Shown here one piece after another: positions 27,111 to 35,875 of a DNA stretch of 64,000 nt (the stretch's first letter is position 1; the number at the start of each line of letters is the position of its first letter). Location: contig NZ_CP016353.1 of assembly GCF_002240355.1 (NCBI RefSeq), positions 2,344,501 through 2,408,500 on the forward strand, given 5' to 3'. The notes under the pieces were generated by a model that made no database searches, was not told where the DNA came from, and saw only the letters and a list, made by a program, of their open reading frames with translations. The stretch is from Prauserella marina (GTDB lineage Bacteria; Actinomycetota; Actinomycetes; Mycobacteriales; Pseudonocardiaceae). The position numbers and the translations under genes are program-made.

Positions 27111-27138
27111 GCAAGACTAGAACAAGTTTCAGTCTTGC
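27111..27138. promoter_or_regulatory. KstR operator nested in an 8-bp inverted repeat (chsE1 promoter)
   Basis: TAGAACAAGTTTCA at 27118-27131 fits TnnAACnnGTTnnA. It is framed by perfect outer arms GCAAGACT (27111-27118) and AGTCTTGC (27131-27138), making a 28-base nested dyad in front of the side-chain operon. Confidence 0.75.
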
Positions 27139-27161
27139 TTTCCGTTCGGTGAGGAGCGCGC

Positions 27162-28247
27162 GTGGACTTCACCCCCGATGACGGTGCCGCGACCGCGGCG
27201 GGGCTTGCCGCCGACGTGCTCGGCAGGACGGCGGGCGAGGAGGACGACCAGGTCTGGAGCGCGCTCGGCAAGGCAGGGCTGCTCGCCCTGCCGGTGCCGG
27301 CCGACCTCGGCGGGGAAGGTCTCGGGTTCGCCGAGGTGGCCGCCGTGCTGACGGAGCTCGGCCGGGCCGCGCCGCCCGCCGTGGCCATGTCCGGCTACGC
27401 CACGCTGGCCATGGGGGTGCTGCCCGTCGACCGGTTCGGCAGCGCGCGACAGCGCGCCGGGCTGCTGGCCGACGTGGCCACCGGCGCGCTGAGGCTCACC
27501 GCCGCGGTGCACGAACCGTCGGCGCCGCTCGCCGGGGTACCCGCGACCACGGCGACGCCAGAGGCAGGCGGATGGACACTGACCGGGGTCAAGACGAACG
27601 TGCCGGACGCGGCCGACGCGCACCGGGTGCTCGTCCCAGCGGCGACCTACTCCGGTGCCGAGCTCTTCCTCGTCGATCCCGGTGCGGACGGGGTCACGCT
27701 GACGGAGACCAGGACCTCCTCGGGTGCTCCCTCGTACACGATGCGACTGTCCGGGGTCGCCGTCGGCGACGACGCCGTACTCGCCTCGTCCTCCGCCGGT
27801 GATGCGCACGCCGCCCTGCGCCGTTACGTCCTCGCTGGCGCGGTCGCGCTCGGCGCGGGCATCGTCGCCGGAGCGCTGTCGCTGACGACCGGCCATCTCG
27901 CGGCCCGTACCCAGTTCGGCCGTCCGCTCGCGACGTTCCAGGCGGTCGCCCAGCAGGCCGCCGACGTCTACATCACGGCGAGAACGCTGCGGCTCGTGGC
28001 GGACACGGCGTGCTGGAAGCTCGCGACCGGCCGTGAAGCGGACGCCGATCTCGGTGTCGCCGCGTACTGGCTGGCGAGCGAGGCACCGAAGGCGCTGGCG
28101 ACCTGTCATCACCTGCACGGCGGGACGGGCGTCGACATCGACTACCCGCTGCACCGGTTTTCCTCGCTCTGCAAGGACCTCACCCACTTCGTCGGCGGTG
28201 CCGGACACCGGCTCGGCGAACTCGGCGTACCGGCCGGAGGCGTGTGA
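27162..28247 (+). CDS. fadE28: Steroid acyl-CoA dehydrogenase subunit ChsE1 (FadE28)
   Basis: A 361-residue acyl-CoA dehydrogenase subunit. First gene of an operon with the same order as the mycobacterial igr operon (fadE28-fadE29-chsH2-chsH1-ltp2). It is short and lacks parts of the usual active site, keeping LTTGHLAARTQFGRPLATFQ and ATCHHLHGGTGVDIDYPLHR. In Mycobacterium it forms an alpha2beta2 enzyme with FadE29 that dehydrogenates the last three-carbon side chain of the sterol CoA ester. GTG start after GTGAGGAG; the next gene begins at the base after its stop. Confidence 0.9.
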   Translation: MDFTPDDGAATAAGLAADVLGRTAGEEDDQVWSALGKAGLLALPVPADLGGEGLGFAEVAAVLTELGRAAPPAVAMSGYATLAMGVLPVDRFGSARQRAGLLADVATGALRLTAAVHEPSAPLAGVPATTATPEAGGWTLTGVKTNVPDAADAHRVLVPAATYSGAELFLVDPGADGVTLTETRTSSGAPSYTMRLSGVAVGDDAVLASSSAGDAHAALRRYVLAGAVALGAGIVAGALSLTTGHLAARTQFGRPLATFQAVAQQAADVYITARTLRLVADTACWKLATGREADADLGVAAYWLASEAPKALATCHHLHGGTGVDIDYPLHRFSSLCKDLTHFVGGAGHRLGELGVPAGGV

Positions 28248-29411
28248 ATGCACATCGAACTGACCGCCGCCCAGCGCGAACTGCGCGCGGAATTGCGGGA
28301 CTACTTCGCCCGGCTGCTCACCGCCGAGCAACGTCGTGTGCTCCAGCGGGAACGGCACGGTTCGGTCTACCGGGACGTCGTGCGCAGGATGGGTGAGGAC
28401 AACTGGCTCGGCGTCGGCTGGCCGGTGGAATACGGCGGCCGGGGGTTCGGTCCCGTCGAGCAGCACATCTTCGTCGACGAGGCGGCGAGAGCCGACGTCC
28501 CGCTGCCGTCGGTGACCTTGCAGACCGTCGGCCCGACGTTGCAGCAGAACGGAACCGCCGCGCAGAAGGCGAGGTTCCTGCCACGCATTCTTTCCGGCGA
28601 GGTGCATTTCGCCATCGGCTACACCGAACCCGAGGCGGGAACCGACCTTGCCGCGCTGCGCACGCGGGCGGTCCGCGGCGGTGATCATTACGTCGTGGAC
28701 GGGCAGAAGATCTTCACGACGGGCGGGCACGACGCCGACTACATTTGGCTCGCGGTGAGAACCGATCCGGACGCGCCCCGGCACAAGGGCATCTCGATTC
28801 TCATCGCCGACACCTCCGATCCCGGCTACTCGTGGACGCCGATCATCACCTGCGACGGCGCGCACCACGTCAACGCCACCTACTACTCCGGCGTCCGGGT
28901 TCCCTCGGATCTGCTTGTCGGCAAGGAAAACGAGGGCTGGAAGCTGATCACGGCGCAGCTCAACCACGAGCGCGTCATGCTCGGTCCTTCCGGCAGGATC
29001 GGCGGGCTGTGCGACAGGGTCGCCGAGTGGGCGCGGGAACGGAGTACGCCGGAAGGGACCCCGCTGTCGTGGCTGCCCGACGTGCGGGCGGCGCTGGCGG
29101 AGGCTCAGGCGATCGCCAGGGTGAACGAACTGCTCAACTGGCAGGTCGCCGTGTCGGAGCCCGGTTCGGTCGCCGACGCTTCCGCGACGAAGGTCTTCGC
29201 GTCTGAACATCAGCAGCGGATCGGCAGGACATTGGAGGAAATCGTGGCACGGCACGGAGATCCGGCCGACGAGGAGACGGCGGCGCTCGCCGAATGGCTC
29301 GACGTACTCGCCAAGCGCAACATCGTGCTGACCTTCGGGGGAGGCGTCAACGAGATCCAGCGTGAACTGATCGCGAGTTTCGGGCTCGGCCTGCCGAGGG
29401 TGCCGCGATGA
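28248..29411 (+). CDS. fadE29: Steroid acyl-CoA dehydrogenase subunit ChsE2 (FadE29)
   Basis: A 387-residue partner of ChsE1, identical in length to mycobacterial FadE29. It has the full FAD/substrate signature AIGYTEPEAGTDLAALRTRA (about residues 124-143), the flavin-proximal YVVDGQKIFTTGGHDADY and the C-terminal FGGGVNEIQRELIASFGLG. Together the two subunits oxidise 3-oxo-pregn-4-ene-20-carboxyl-CoA (or its ring-modified forms) to the 17(20)-enoyl-CoA. Its ATG directly follows the stop of fadE28 and its stop overlaps chsH2 (ATGA). Confidence 0.92.
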   Translation: MHIELTAAQRELRAELRDYFARLLTAEQRRVLQRERHGSVYRDVVRRMGEDNWLGVGWPVEYGGRGFGPVEQHIFVDEAARADVPLPSVTLQTVGPTLQQNGTAAQKARFLPRILSGEVHFAIGYTEPEAGTDLAALRTRAVRGGDHYVVDGQKIFTTGGHDADYIWLAVRTDPDAPRHKGISILIADTSDPGYSWTPIITCDGAHHVNATYYSGVRVPSDLLVGKENEGWKLITAQLNHERVMLGPSGRIGGLCDRVAEWARERSTPEGTPLSWLPDVRAALAEAQAIARVNELLNWQVAVSEPGSVADASATKVFASEHQQRIGRTLEEIVARHGDPADEETAALAEWLDVLAKRNIVLTFGGGVNEIQRELIASFGLGLPRVPR

Positions 29412-30325
29412 CCGGGATCGAGGAGGCCGCCGCCCGCATCGCCGAGGAGGGACCGTCGGAGCGCCGGTTCGCGAGGGATCCGGTCAACCAAGCCATGATC
29501 AACAACTGGGCCGAGGCGATCGGCGACCGCAACCCCGTCTACACCGACCCCGGCTACGCCGCGACCTCGGTGCACGGAGGACTGGTGGCCCCGCCCGCGA
29601 TGGCCCAGGTGTGGACGATGCCGGGCTTGCGCGGGCAACGAGCCGACGACGACCCGCTGTCCGCGATGATGTCCATTATGGACGAAGCAGGATACACGTC
29701 GGTCGTCGCGACCAACTCCGAGCAGCGCTACCACCGCTATCTCCGGCACGGCGAGCACGTCGCGGCCTCGACCCGCCTCGAAGGTGTCATCGGCCCGAAG
29801 CGCACCGCGCTCGGCGAAGGCTGGTTCGTCACCACGGTCACGACCTGGTACGTCGGCGACGAGGTGGTGGCCGACATGGTGTTCCGGGTCCTCAAATTCC
29901 GCCCCTCCGACGCATCCGGCGGCGCCGAGGCGGGAGACGTACTGCGTCCCGTCGTCAGCAAGGACACCGAGTTCTTCTGGGAGGGAACCCGCGTCGCCGA
30001 GTTGCGGATCCAGCGCTGGGGCGGCACGCTGCGGCATCCGCCGGGGCCGACGCCGCCCGACGGTGATCTCGGCGCTGTTCCCGATTACGTGGTCGCCGCC
30101 GGTACCGGCACGGTCTACAGCTTCGTCGTGCAGCACCACCCAGGGGTGCCCGGAAAGACGACACCGTTCGTGGTCGCGCTGGTCGAACTGGACGAGGGAG
30201 TCAGAATGCTCGGTGAACTGCTCGACGCCGAACCCAGCCAGGTCCACATCGGACTTGAGGTCGAGGTGGTCTTCGTTCCCGTCGAGGCCGGGTTGACCAT
30301 TCCCGCGTGGAAGGTGCGGTCGTGA
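29408..30325 (+). CDS. chsH2: Steroid enoyl-CoA hydratase large subunit / aldolase partner ChsH2
   Basis: A 305-residue fusion of an N-terminal MaoC-like hotdog domain (about residues 1-180) and a C-terminal DUF35 domain. In the hotdog the usual GDxNPxH reads GDRNPVYTD, so the catalytic His is missing, as expected when the active pair is supplied by ChsH1. The DUF35 domain (about 195-305) is the part that binds and activates the Ltp2 aldolase in Mycobacterium. Start overlaps the fadE29 stop; its own stop overlaps the chsH1 start (GTGA). Confidence 0.92.
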   Translation: MTGIEEAAARIAEEGPSERRFARDPVNQAMINNWAEAIGDRNPVYTDPGYAATSVHGGLVAPPAMAQVWTMPGLRGQRADDDPLSAMMSIMDEAGYTSVVATNSEQRYHRYLRHGEHVAASTRLEGVIGPKRTALGEGWFVTTVTTWYVGDEVVADMVFRVLKFRPSDASGGAEAGDVLRPVVSKDTEFFWEGTRVAELRIQRWGGTLRHPPGPTPPDGDLGAVPDYVVAAGTGTVYSFVVQHHPGVPGKTTPFVVALVELDEGVRMLGELLDAEPSQVHIGLEVEVVFVPVEAGLTIPAWKVRS

Positions 30326-30720
30326 ACATCGCGATAGGGGCCGAACTGCCGCCGCTGACCGTCGAGACGAGCACCACGTTCGTCATCAGTACGGCCATCG
30401 CCACCAGGGACTTCCAGGACGTGCATCACGACGCCGACGCCGCGCGCGCGAGGGGATCGGAGGGGATCTTCGTCAACATTCTCACCGACACCGGGCTCGT
30501 CCAGCGGTTCGTCACGGAGTGGGCGGGCCACGACGCGCTGGTGCGCTCGATCGCCATCAGGCTCGGGGTTCCCTGTTACGCGGGGGACACGCTGACGTTC
30601 ACGGGAGCGGTCACCGGCAGGGACGGGGACGAATGGGAGGTCACGGTGACCGGAAAGGGCGATCTCGGTGACCATCTCACCGGCACGGTGCGCGTCGTGA
30701 TCCCCGGGGAGGCACCGTGA
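30322..30720 (+). CDS. chsH1: Steroid enoyl-CoA hydratase catalytic subunit ChsH1
   Basis: A 132-residue MaoC-like hotdog protein. Asp30 and His35 in TRDFQDVHHDAD correspond to the catalytic pair of mycobacterial ChsH1. With ChsH2 it adds water to the 17(20)-enoyl-CoA to give the 17-hydroxy intermediate that Ltp2 cleaves. The GTG at 30322 overlaps the chsH2 stop and matches the short family N-terminus; an in-frame GTG at 30307 would add five residues. Its stop overlaps the ltp2 start (GTGA). Confidence 0.92.
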   Translation: MNIAIGAELPPLTVETSTTFVISTAIATRDFQDVHHDADAARARGSEGIFVNILTDTGLVQRFVTEWAGHDALVRSIAIRLGVPCYAGDTLTFTGAVTGRDGDEWEVTVTGKGDLGDHLTGTVRVVIPGEAP

Positions 30721-31904
30721 GCTTGTCCGGGGTGGCGGCCATCGCCGGTATCGGGGCGACCGAGTTCTCCAAGGACTCCGGCCGCAGCGAGTTGCGGCTC
30801 GCGGTCGAGGCGGTGAGTTCCGCCATCGCCGACGCGGGCCTCCGGCCGTCCGATGTGGATGGTCTGGTGACGTTCACGATGGACGGCAACGCCGAGATCG
30901 CCGTCGCGAGGGAACTCGGCATTCCCGAACTGAGTTTCTTCAGCAGGATCCACTACGGCGGTGGTGCCGCAGCGGCGACCGTGCAGCAGGCCGCCATGGC
31001 GGTCGCGACGGGAGCGGCGGAGGTGGTCGTGGCCTATCGCGCGTTCAACGAACGTTCGGGACAGCGTTTCGGGCAGGTCTCGGCCGCGGCCGCGCGACAG
31101 GTGAACACGTCCGGTGTGGACAATGGATTCCACTATCCGATGGGGCTGGCCACCCCGGCGGCGACGGTGGCCATGGTCGCGCGACGCTACCTGCACAGCT
31201 ACGGGGCGAGCAGCGAGGATTTCGGCAGAATCGCCGTACTGGACCGCAAACACGCCGCGACCAACCCGAACGCGTGGTTCCACGGCAGGCCCATCACGCT
31301 CGCCGAGCACCAGAACTCGCGGTGGGTGACCGAACCGCTGCGTCTGCTCGACTGCTGCCAGGAAAGCGACGGCGGGGTGGCCGTCGTGGTCACCTCCACC
31401 GAGCGGGCGCGTGATCTTCCCCGGCCGCCGGCCGTGATCGCCGCGGCGGCGCAGGGCAGCGGTCCCGATCAGTACACGATGACGAGCTACTACCGCGACG
31501 AGATCGCCGCACTGCCCGAACTGGGTGTCGTGGCGAGGCAGTTGTGGCGGCAGGCGGGAATCACCGTCGCCGACATCGACGTCGCCGTGCTCTACGACCA
31601 CTTCACCCCCTACGTGCTCATGCAACTCGAAGAGCTGGGCGTGTGCGGAAGGGGAGAGGCGAAGGACTTCGTCGCCGACGGCGCGCTCGAACTCACCGGC
31701 ACGCTGCCGCTCAACCCGCACGGCGGCCAGCTCGGCGAGGCGTATCTGCACGGGATGAACGGCATCACCGAGGCGGTACGCCAGGTGCGCGGGGACGCGG
31801 TCAACCAGCTGCCCTCGGTGAGCAATGTGCTGGTCACCGCGGGTACCGGGGTGCCGACGAGCGGACTGGTGCTGGCCGCGGACCGACCTTCCTCACCTGC
31901 TTGA
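30717..31904 (+). CDS. ltp2: Steroid side-chain aldolase Ltp2
   Basis: A 395-residue SCP-x-thiolase-fold protein. It starts GVAAIAGIGATEFSKDSGRSE and has the family stretches IHYGGGAAAATVQQAAMAVA, YPMGLATPAATVAMVARRY and LNPHGGQLGEAYLHGMNG. Ltp2 carries out a retro-aldol cleavage of 17-hydroxy-C22-CoA, releasing propionyl-CoA and a C17 ketone (androstenedione series), in complex with the DUF35 domain of ChsH2. GTG start overlapping the stop of chsH1. It is the last gene of the conserved five-gene side-chain operon. Confidence 0.92.
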   Translation: MSLSGVAAIAGIGATEFSKDSGRSELRLAVEAVSSAIADAGLRPSDVDGLVTFTMDGNAEIAVARELGIPELSFFSRIHYGGGAAAATVQQAAMAVATGAAEVVVAYRAFNERSGQRFGQVSAAAARQVNTSGVDNGFHYPMGLATPAATVAMVARRYLHSYGASSEDFGRIAVLDRKHAATNPNAWFHGRPITLAEHQNSRWVTEPLRLLDCCQESDGGVAVVVTSTERARDLPRPPAVIAAAAQGSGPDQYTMTSYYRDEIAALPELGVVARQLWRQAGITVADIDVAVLYDHFTPYVLMQLEELGVCGRGEAKDFVADGALELTGTLPLNPHGGQLGEAYLHGMNGITEAVRQVRGDAVNQLPSVSNVLVTAGTGVPTSGLVLAADRPSSPA

Positions 31905-31985
31905 CGGCTGGTGGGCCGCGCCAGGCTCTGCCACGGTGGAACCGCGCGAGGCGCATTCGGGTGCAACGGGACAGGGGAGCGGGAC

Positions 31986-32570
31986 ATGGGCTTGCCGGTC
32001 GTCGTGGGATGGCTGTTCACAGCGGCTTTTCTCGCACTGGCCTATCCGTGCCTGCGCAGGCTGGCGCGACTCGACTACGTGCGGCTCGGCAGCGGGGTGC
32101 GCCACGTCGATCTCGCCGGCCTGCTCATGACCGTGGCGATGGTCGCCATGGTCTCTCCCGTCGGTGGCCCTGTGCCCGTCGCGGGCTGGCAGGCGCTGTT
32201 CCTGCTCACCGCGGGCTGGTTCGGCGTCGCCGCCGTGCGCGGAAGGGCCGGGGCCGGGGTGTGCAGGCGGTGCGACCTGCACCACGGCATCTCGGCGGTC
32301 GCGATGCTGCTCATGCTGGCCGCGATGCCGCACGCGGGGGGTCACGACTTGGCGATGAGCGCTGCCCTGGGCCAGTGGCGGGGCTGGCCGGTGATCGCCC
32401 TGCTCGCGGCGTTCTATTTCCTTGTCGACAGTGTGCTGGCCGCGCGGGGCACGCTGCGTGCTGCACGCGCCGCGGGGGCCGCCGCGATGCCCGAGGGCTT
32501 CGCTTCGCGGACAGTGTGCCGCGTGGCCATGGGCGGCGGGATGGCGGTGTTGTTCGTCGCCACCATGTGA
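31986..32570 (+). CDS. DUF5134 membrane protein
   Basis: A 194-residue protein with about five transmembrane segments (VVVGWLFTAAFLALAYPC, VDLAGLLMTVAMVAMVS, ALFLLTAGWFGVAAV, ISAVAMLLMLAAMPH, VIALLAAFYFLVDSVLAA). A CRRCDLHHGISAVAML motif holds Cys and His residues next to a membrane segment, as in the DUF5134 family of actinobacterial membrane proteins, some near copper genes. The ATG at 31986 follows GGGGAGCGGGAC and starts 81 bases after ltp2. No obvious link with sterol degradation; it may simply fill the gap to the convergent operon. Confidence 0.7.
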   Translation: MGLPVVVGWLFTAAFLALAYPCLRRLARLDYVRLGSGVRHVDLAGLLMTVAMVAMVSPVGGPVPVAGWQALFLLTAGWFGVAAVRGRAGAGVCRRCDLHHGISAVAMLLMLAAMPHAGGHDLAMSAALGQWRGWPVIALLAAFYFLVDSVLAARGTLRAARAAGAAAMPEGFASRTVCRVAMGGGMAVLFVATM

Positions 32571-32580
32571 GTACCGTGGC

Positions 32581-33444
32581 TCAGCGCGTCGTCTCCAGCA
32601 CCGCGTCGGACAGTACGGGTGCCTCGCCTCTTTCGGGCGCCGTGGTGGTGACCAGCAGGCGAGCGCCTTCCTTCCAGACGCGGGTGCGCAGTGTCTCGCC
32701 GGGCAGCACGATGCCCGCGAATTTGGCCGACCAGGACGAAATCGCCGTGACGTCGGCGTCGAGCAGCGCGTCGGTCACCGCCTTGGCCACGATCCCGTAG
32801 GTGCACAGGCCGTGCAGGATCGGCACGTCGAATCCGGCGGCCTTCGCGAAGCCGGGATCCACGTGCAGCGGGTTGCGGTCGCCGCACAACCGGTACAGCA
32901 GTGCCTGTTGCGGCAGCGTCGGTGTGTCGAGGACGGCGTCCGGTTCGCGCGCGGGCGGCTCGATCCGTTCCGAACTTCCCCTGTTGCCACCGAAACCGCC
33001 CTCGCCCCTGGCGAAGATGCTGAGCCTTGTCGTCCACAATGGTTCGCCTTCGGGAGTGCTCACCCGCGATTCCTGCACGATGACGGCGGCCTTGCCCTTG
33101 TCGAGGACGTCGACGATGCGCCCGCTGGCGATCGCTTTGCCCTCGACGGGAACGGGCCGGTGCACGACGACCTGCTGGGTGCCGTGCACGACCTTCGCCA
33201 GGTCGACGTCGATGCCGGGGAAGCTCACCGACGGCGGCTCGAAGATCCGCATGTTGGGTGCGACCGTCGCGAACGTCGGCAGCACCCTGAGGTCCTTCTC
33301 GTAGGTGTAGCGCAGTTCGCGGGGATCGGAAGGAGCCGAACCCGCGCCGATGCCGAGGTGGTAGAGCAGCACGTCGGAGGCGGTCCAGCCGAAGGTGGTC
33401 TCGCCGAGGTCGGCTCCGATGGCCTTGTCGACATCGATGGGCAT
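32581..33444 (-). CDS. chsH3: MaoC-like enoyl-CoA hydratase ChsH3
   Basis: A 287-residue double-hotdog hydratase. The C-terminal domain has the catalytic GDRNPLHVDP (about residue 185) and HGLCTYGIVAKAV; the N-terminal domain lacks these and is structural. It resembles Rv3538 of Mycobacterium, which hydrates a C24 sterol enoyl-CoA with stereochemistry opposite to EchA19. It is the last gene of the kstD-kshA-orf-kshB-chsH3 operon, 13 bases after kshB. A related role on a peroxisome-type multifunctional substrate is possible. Confidence 0.85.
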   Translation of the reverse strand: MPIDVDKAIGADLGETTFGWTASDVLLYHLGIGAGSAPSDPRELRYTYEKDLRVLPTFATVAPNMRIFEPPSVSFPGIDVDLAKVVHGTQQVVVHRPVPVEGKAIASGRIVDVLDKGKAAVIVQESRVSTPEGEPLWTTRLSIFARGEGGFGGNRGSSERIEPPAREPDAVLDTPTLPQQALLYRLCGDRNPLHVDPGFAKAAGFDVPILHGLCTYGIVAKAVTDALLDADVTAISSWSAKFAGIVLPGETLRTRVWKEGARLLVTTTAPERGEAPVLSDAVLETTR

Positions 33445-33457
33445 GCGCGGCTCCCTT

Positions 33458-34477
33458 TCACTCGTAGCTGATCGAGACCTCGTCGGTGAGCGGGAGCGAC
33501 TGGCAGGCCAGCACGATCCCGTCGGCGATGTCCTCGGAGTCGAGTACGTCGTTGTGCAGCATCTTCACCTCACCGGAGGTGATCCGGCAAGCACACGCGC
33601 TGCACTGGCCCTCCCTGCACGAGTAGGGCGCGTCGATTCCGTTGTCGAGCAGCAGGTCGAGCAGCTTGTTCCCGCGAGGCCATGCGAGTTCGTGCCGCGA
33701 GCCGTCGAGGCTGACCTCCAGCGTCGATGACGGGCTGTCCTGGCCTGGTTCGTCTTCCCGCTTCGGGGTGCCGGTGTCGAATGGATTCCCGCCGAGGGAG
33801 ACGAACTTCTCGGTGTGGACGGCCGAGCGCGGTTTCCCGAGTGACTTCATCGCGGTCGTCGCGGCTGACATGAACGGCCGGGGCCCGCAGATGAACACCT
33901 CACGCTCGGTGTGCGGGGCTGCCAGCGCGGTGAGTTGTTCGGCGCTGGGCAGCCCCTGCACGCTTTCCAGCCAATGCGTGACGACGAGCCTGCCGGGGTG
34001 TGCCTCGGCGAGTTCACGCAGGACGCCGGAGAAGATCACCGAGTGCTCGTCGCGGTTGGCGTAGACGAGCCTGATCGTGCCGGTGCCCCCGGCGAGCACG
34101 GAGCGCACGATCGAGAGCACCGGCGTGATGCCGCTGCCCGCCGCGAACAGCAACAGGTCCGAGGTGAGCGAGGAGGGAGTGAACACGCCGCTCGGCGGCA
34201 GCACCTCCAGTTCGCTGCCACTGGTGACGTTGTCGCAGATCCAGTTGGAGCCGTAGCCGTCGCGTTTCACCGTCACCTGGGGCCGCTGTCCGGTGTGCGG
34301 CGAGCTGGACAGCGAATAGCAGCGCGCCACCGAACCGCCGTCACCGTCGGGGATGCGCACGGTGAGGAACTGGCCAGGCCGGTAGTCCAGTTCGGCGTCG
34401 AAGACGACCGAGCACGCCTGCGATGTCTCCTCGACGACCTCGGCGACCGGAAGGACCAGCGAGCGGGTTTCAGTCAT
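33458..34477 (-). CDS. kshB: 3-Ketosteroid 9alpha-hydroxylase reductase KshB
   Basis: A 339-residue reductase with an FAD domain (RCYSLSSSP near residues 52-60), a NAD domain (LLFAAGSGITPVLSI, EVFICGPRPFM) and a C-terminal plant-type [2Fe-2S] ferredoxin domain (CREGQCSACACRITSG then VLACQS, giving Cys-x4-Cys-x2-Cys and a distal Cys). It passes electrons from NADH to KshA. Its ATG overlaps the stop of the small upstream gene by eight bases, so it is translationally coupled within the kstD operon. Confidence 0.93.
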   Translation of the reverse strand: MTETRSLVLPVAEVVEETSQACSVVFDAELDYRPGQFLTVRIPDGDGGSVARCYSLSSSPHTGQRPQVTVKRDGYGSNWICDNVTSGSELEVLPPSGVFTPSSLTSDLLLFAAGSGITPVLSIVRSVLAGGTGTIRLVYANRDEHSVIFSGVLRELAEAHPGRLVVTHWLESVQGLPSAEQLTALAAPHTEREVFICGPRPFMSAATTAMKSLGKPRSAVHTEKFVSLGGNPFDTGTPKREDEPGQDSPSSTLEVSLDGSRHELAWPRGNKLLDLLLDNGIDAPYSCREGQCSACACRITSGEVKMLHNDVLDSEDIADGIVLACQSLPLTDEVSISYE

Positions 34478-34739
34478 GGCCGAACACGCCTTCCCTCGCC
34501 GCGGCGGCGATGCTCTCCCTGAGCCGCTCGCACGTGTCGAGCAGTGCCGGGTGCGTGCCCTCGGCCACGCGTTCCGCGAAGACGGGACAGGAGGTTCCAG
34601 CGTCGGTCGTCCACTGGATGCTGGTGTGTTTCGGGCTGTTCTTCTTCACCAGCACCGTCGTCGCGCACGCGTGGCAGGACACGGGGCGCAGCCCCCCGGT
34701 GAGGAATTCCTCGGTGTCGGAACGGGTTTCGGCCCGCAC
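34470..34739 (-). CDS. Small uncharacterised protein between kshA and kshB
   Basis: An 89-residue protein lying exactly between the oxygenase and reductase genes of 3-ketosteroid 9alpha-hydroxylase. Its GTG shares one base with the kshA stop (TAGTG), and its stop overlaps kshB by eight bases. It has CHAC near residue 22, a third Cys in TSCPVFAE, and a helical C-terminus (LLDTCERLRESIAAAAREG). That is too few ligands to call a metal site with confidence. The packing argues for co-expression with Ksh; function unknown. Confidence 0.72.
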   Translation of the reverse strand: MRAETRSDTEEFLTGGLRPVSCHACATTVLVKKNSPKHTSIQWTTDAGTSCPVFAERVAEGTHPALLDTCERLRESIAAAAREGVFGHD

Positions 34740-35875
34740 TAGGACACTCCGGTTTCCTGGCGGCGGGCCAGGTTCGCGGCGACTTCCTCCGCCCACACCT
34801 CGTTGGCCCTCGTGGTGTCCACTTCGAACTCGAACCGGCTCGTCATGTCGTCGGTGACATCGGCGGCGTCCACATAGAACTGGTCGTACCAGCGGCGCAA
34901 CTGATACACCGGGCCGTCTTCCTCGCACAGCAACGGATTGTCGATCCTGGTCTTGTTGCGCCAGATCTCCACGTCCTGAAGGAAGCCGACGCCGATGCTC
35001 TTGGCGAACTTACCGGCGATCTTGTCCGCCTGTTCGTCGGAGATCCCTGGCAGCTTCTTGACGAGGACACCCCATTGCAGCACGAAAGACGTGGGCGAGA
35101 CCGGATAGTGGCAGTTGATCAGCACGTTCTCGATCTCGAAGCCCTGGTAGGTGTTCAGCAGCGTGTTGATCATGTAAGAGGGTCCGAAGTAGGACGCCTC
35201 GGAGCGCAGCAGGTTCTCCTCGCCGCCGTAGTTGGAGGCCATGCCCACGTCGGGCCTGCCCTTGGTGTTGAGGTACTGGGTCGCGACGTGTCCTTCGAAG
35301 ACGTTCTTGAAATAGGTGGGGAACGCGAAGTGGATGTAGAAGAAGTGCGCCATGTCCACGACGTTGTCGACGATCTCCCTGCAGTTGGCTCCCTCGATGA
35401 GCACGGAGTCCCACGTCCAGTTGCTCCACTGGCCGTCGAAGACGCCTTCGATGCGGGGGATGACCACCTCCGGCGGCGGAGGGTTGCCCTCGGGATCGTG
35501 CCAGACGAACAGCTGCTTGTTCTCCTCAAGCGTCTGCCACGAGCGGGTCCTCGCGCGCAGCGGTACCCGCTTGGCGTAGGGAATCGACACGCATTTGCCG
35601 TTGCCGGCCCACCGCCAGTCGTGGAAGGGGCAGGCGATCTCGTTGCCCTTGACCGTGCCCTGGGTGAGGTCGCCACCCATGTGCCTGCAATAGCCGTCGA
35701 GAACGTTCAGCACGCCGTCCTCGCCCTGGAACACGACGAGCTTGGTGCCGAACGCGTTGACAGCGTGCGGTTTCCCGTCCTTGAACGAGTCGGCGAGACC
35801 GAGGCAGTGCCAGCCGCGGGCGAACCGGGTGGGCGGGGCACCCGCGTCGATGGTGCGAACAGCGGCCTGCGTCAT
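34739..35875 (-). CDS. kshA: 3-Ketosteroid 9alpha-hydroxylase oxygenase KshA
   Basis: A 378-residue Rieske oxygenase. The [2Fe-2S] ligands are Cys63/His65 (CRHMGGDL) and Cys82/His85 (CPFHDW). The mononuclear iron site is in DNVVDMAHFFYIH (NxxDxxHxxxxH, about residues 170-182). It hydroxylates C9 of androstadienedione or its CoA-carrying precursors; with KstD this opens ring B. The ATG overlaps the stop of kstD (ATGA) and the stop touches the next gene. Confidence 0.95.
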   Translation of the reverse strand: MTQAAVRTIDAGAPPTRFARGWHCLGLADSFKDGKPHAVNAFGTKLVVFQGEDGVLNVLDGYCRHMGGDLTQGTVKGNEIACPFHDWRWAGNGKCVSIPYAKRVPLRARTRSWQTLEENKQLFVWHDPEGNPPPPEVVIPRIEGVFDGQWSNWTWDSVLIEGANCREIVDNVVDMAHFFYIHFAFPTYFKNVFEGHVATQYLNTKGRPDVGMASNYGGEENLLRSEASYFGPSYMINTLLNTYQGFEIENVLINCHYPVSPTSFVLQWGVLVKKLPGISDEQADKIAGKFAKSIGVGFLQDVEIWRNKTRIDNPLLCEEDGPVYQLRRWYDQFYVDAADVTDDMTSRFEFEVDTTRANEVWAEEVAANLARRQETGVS

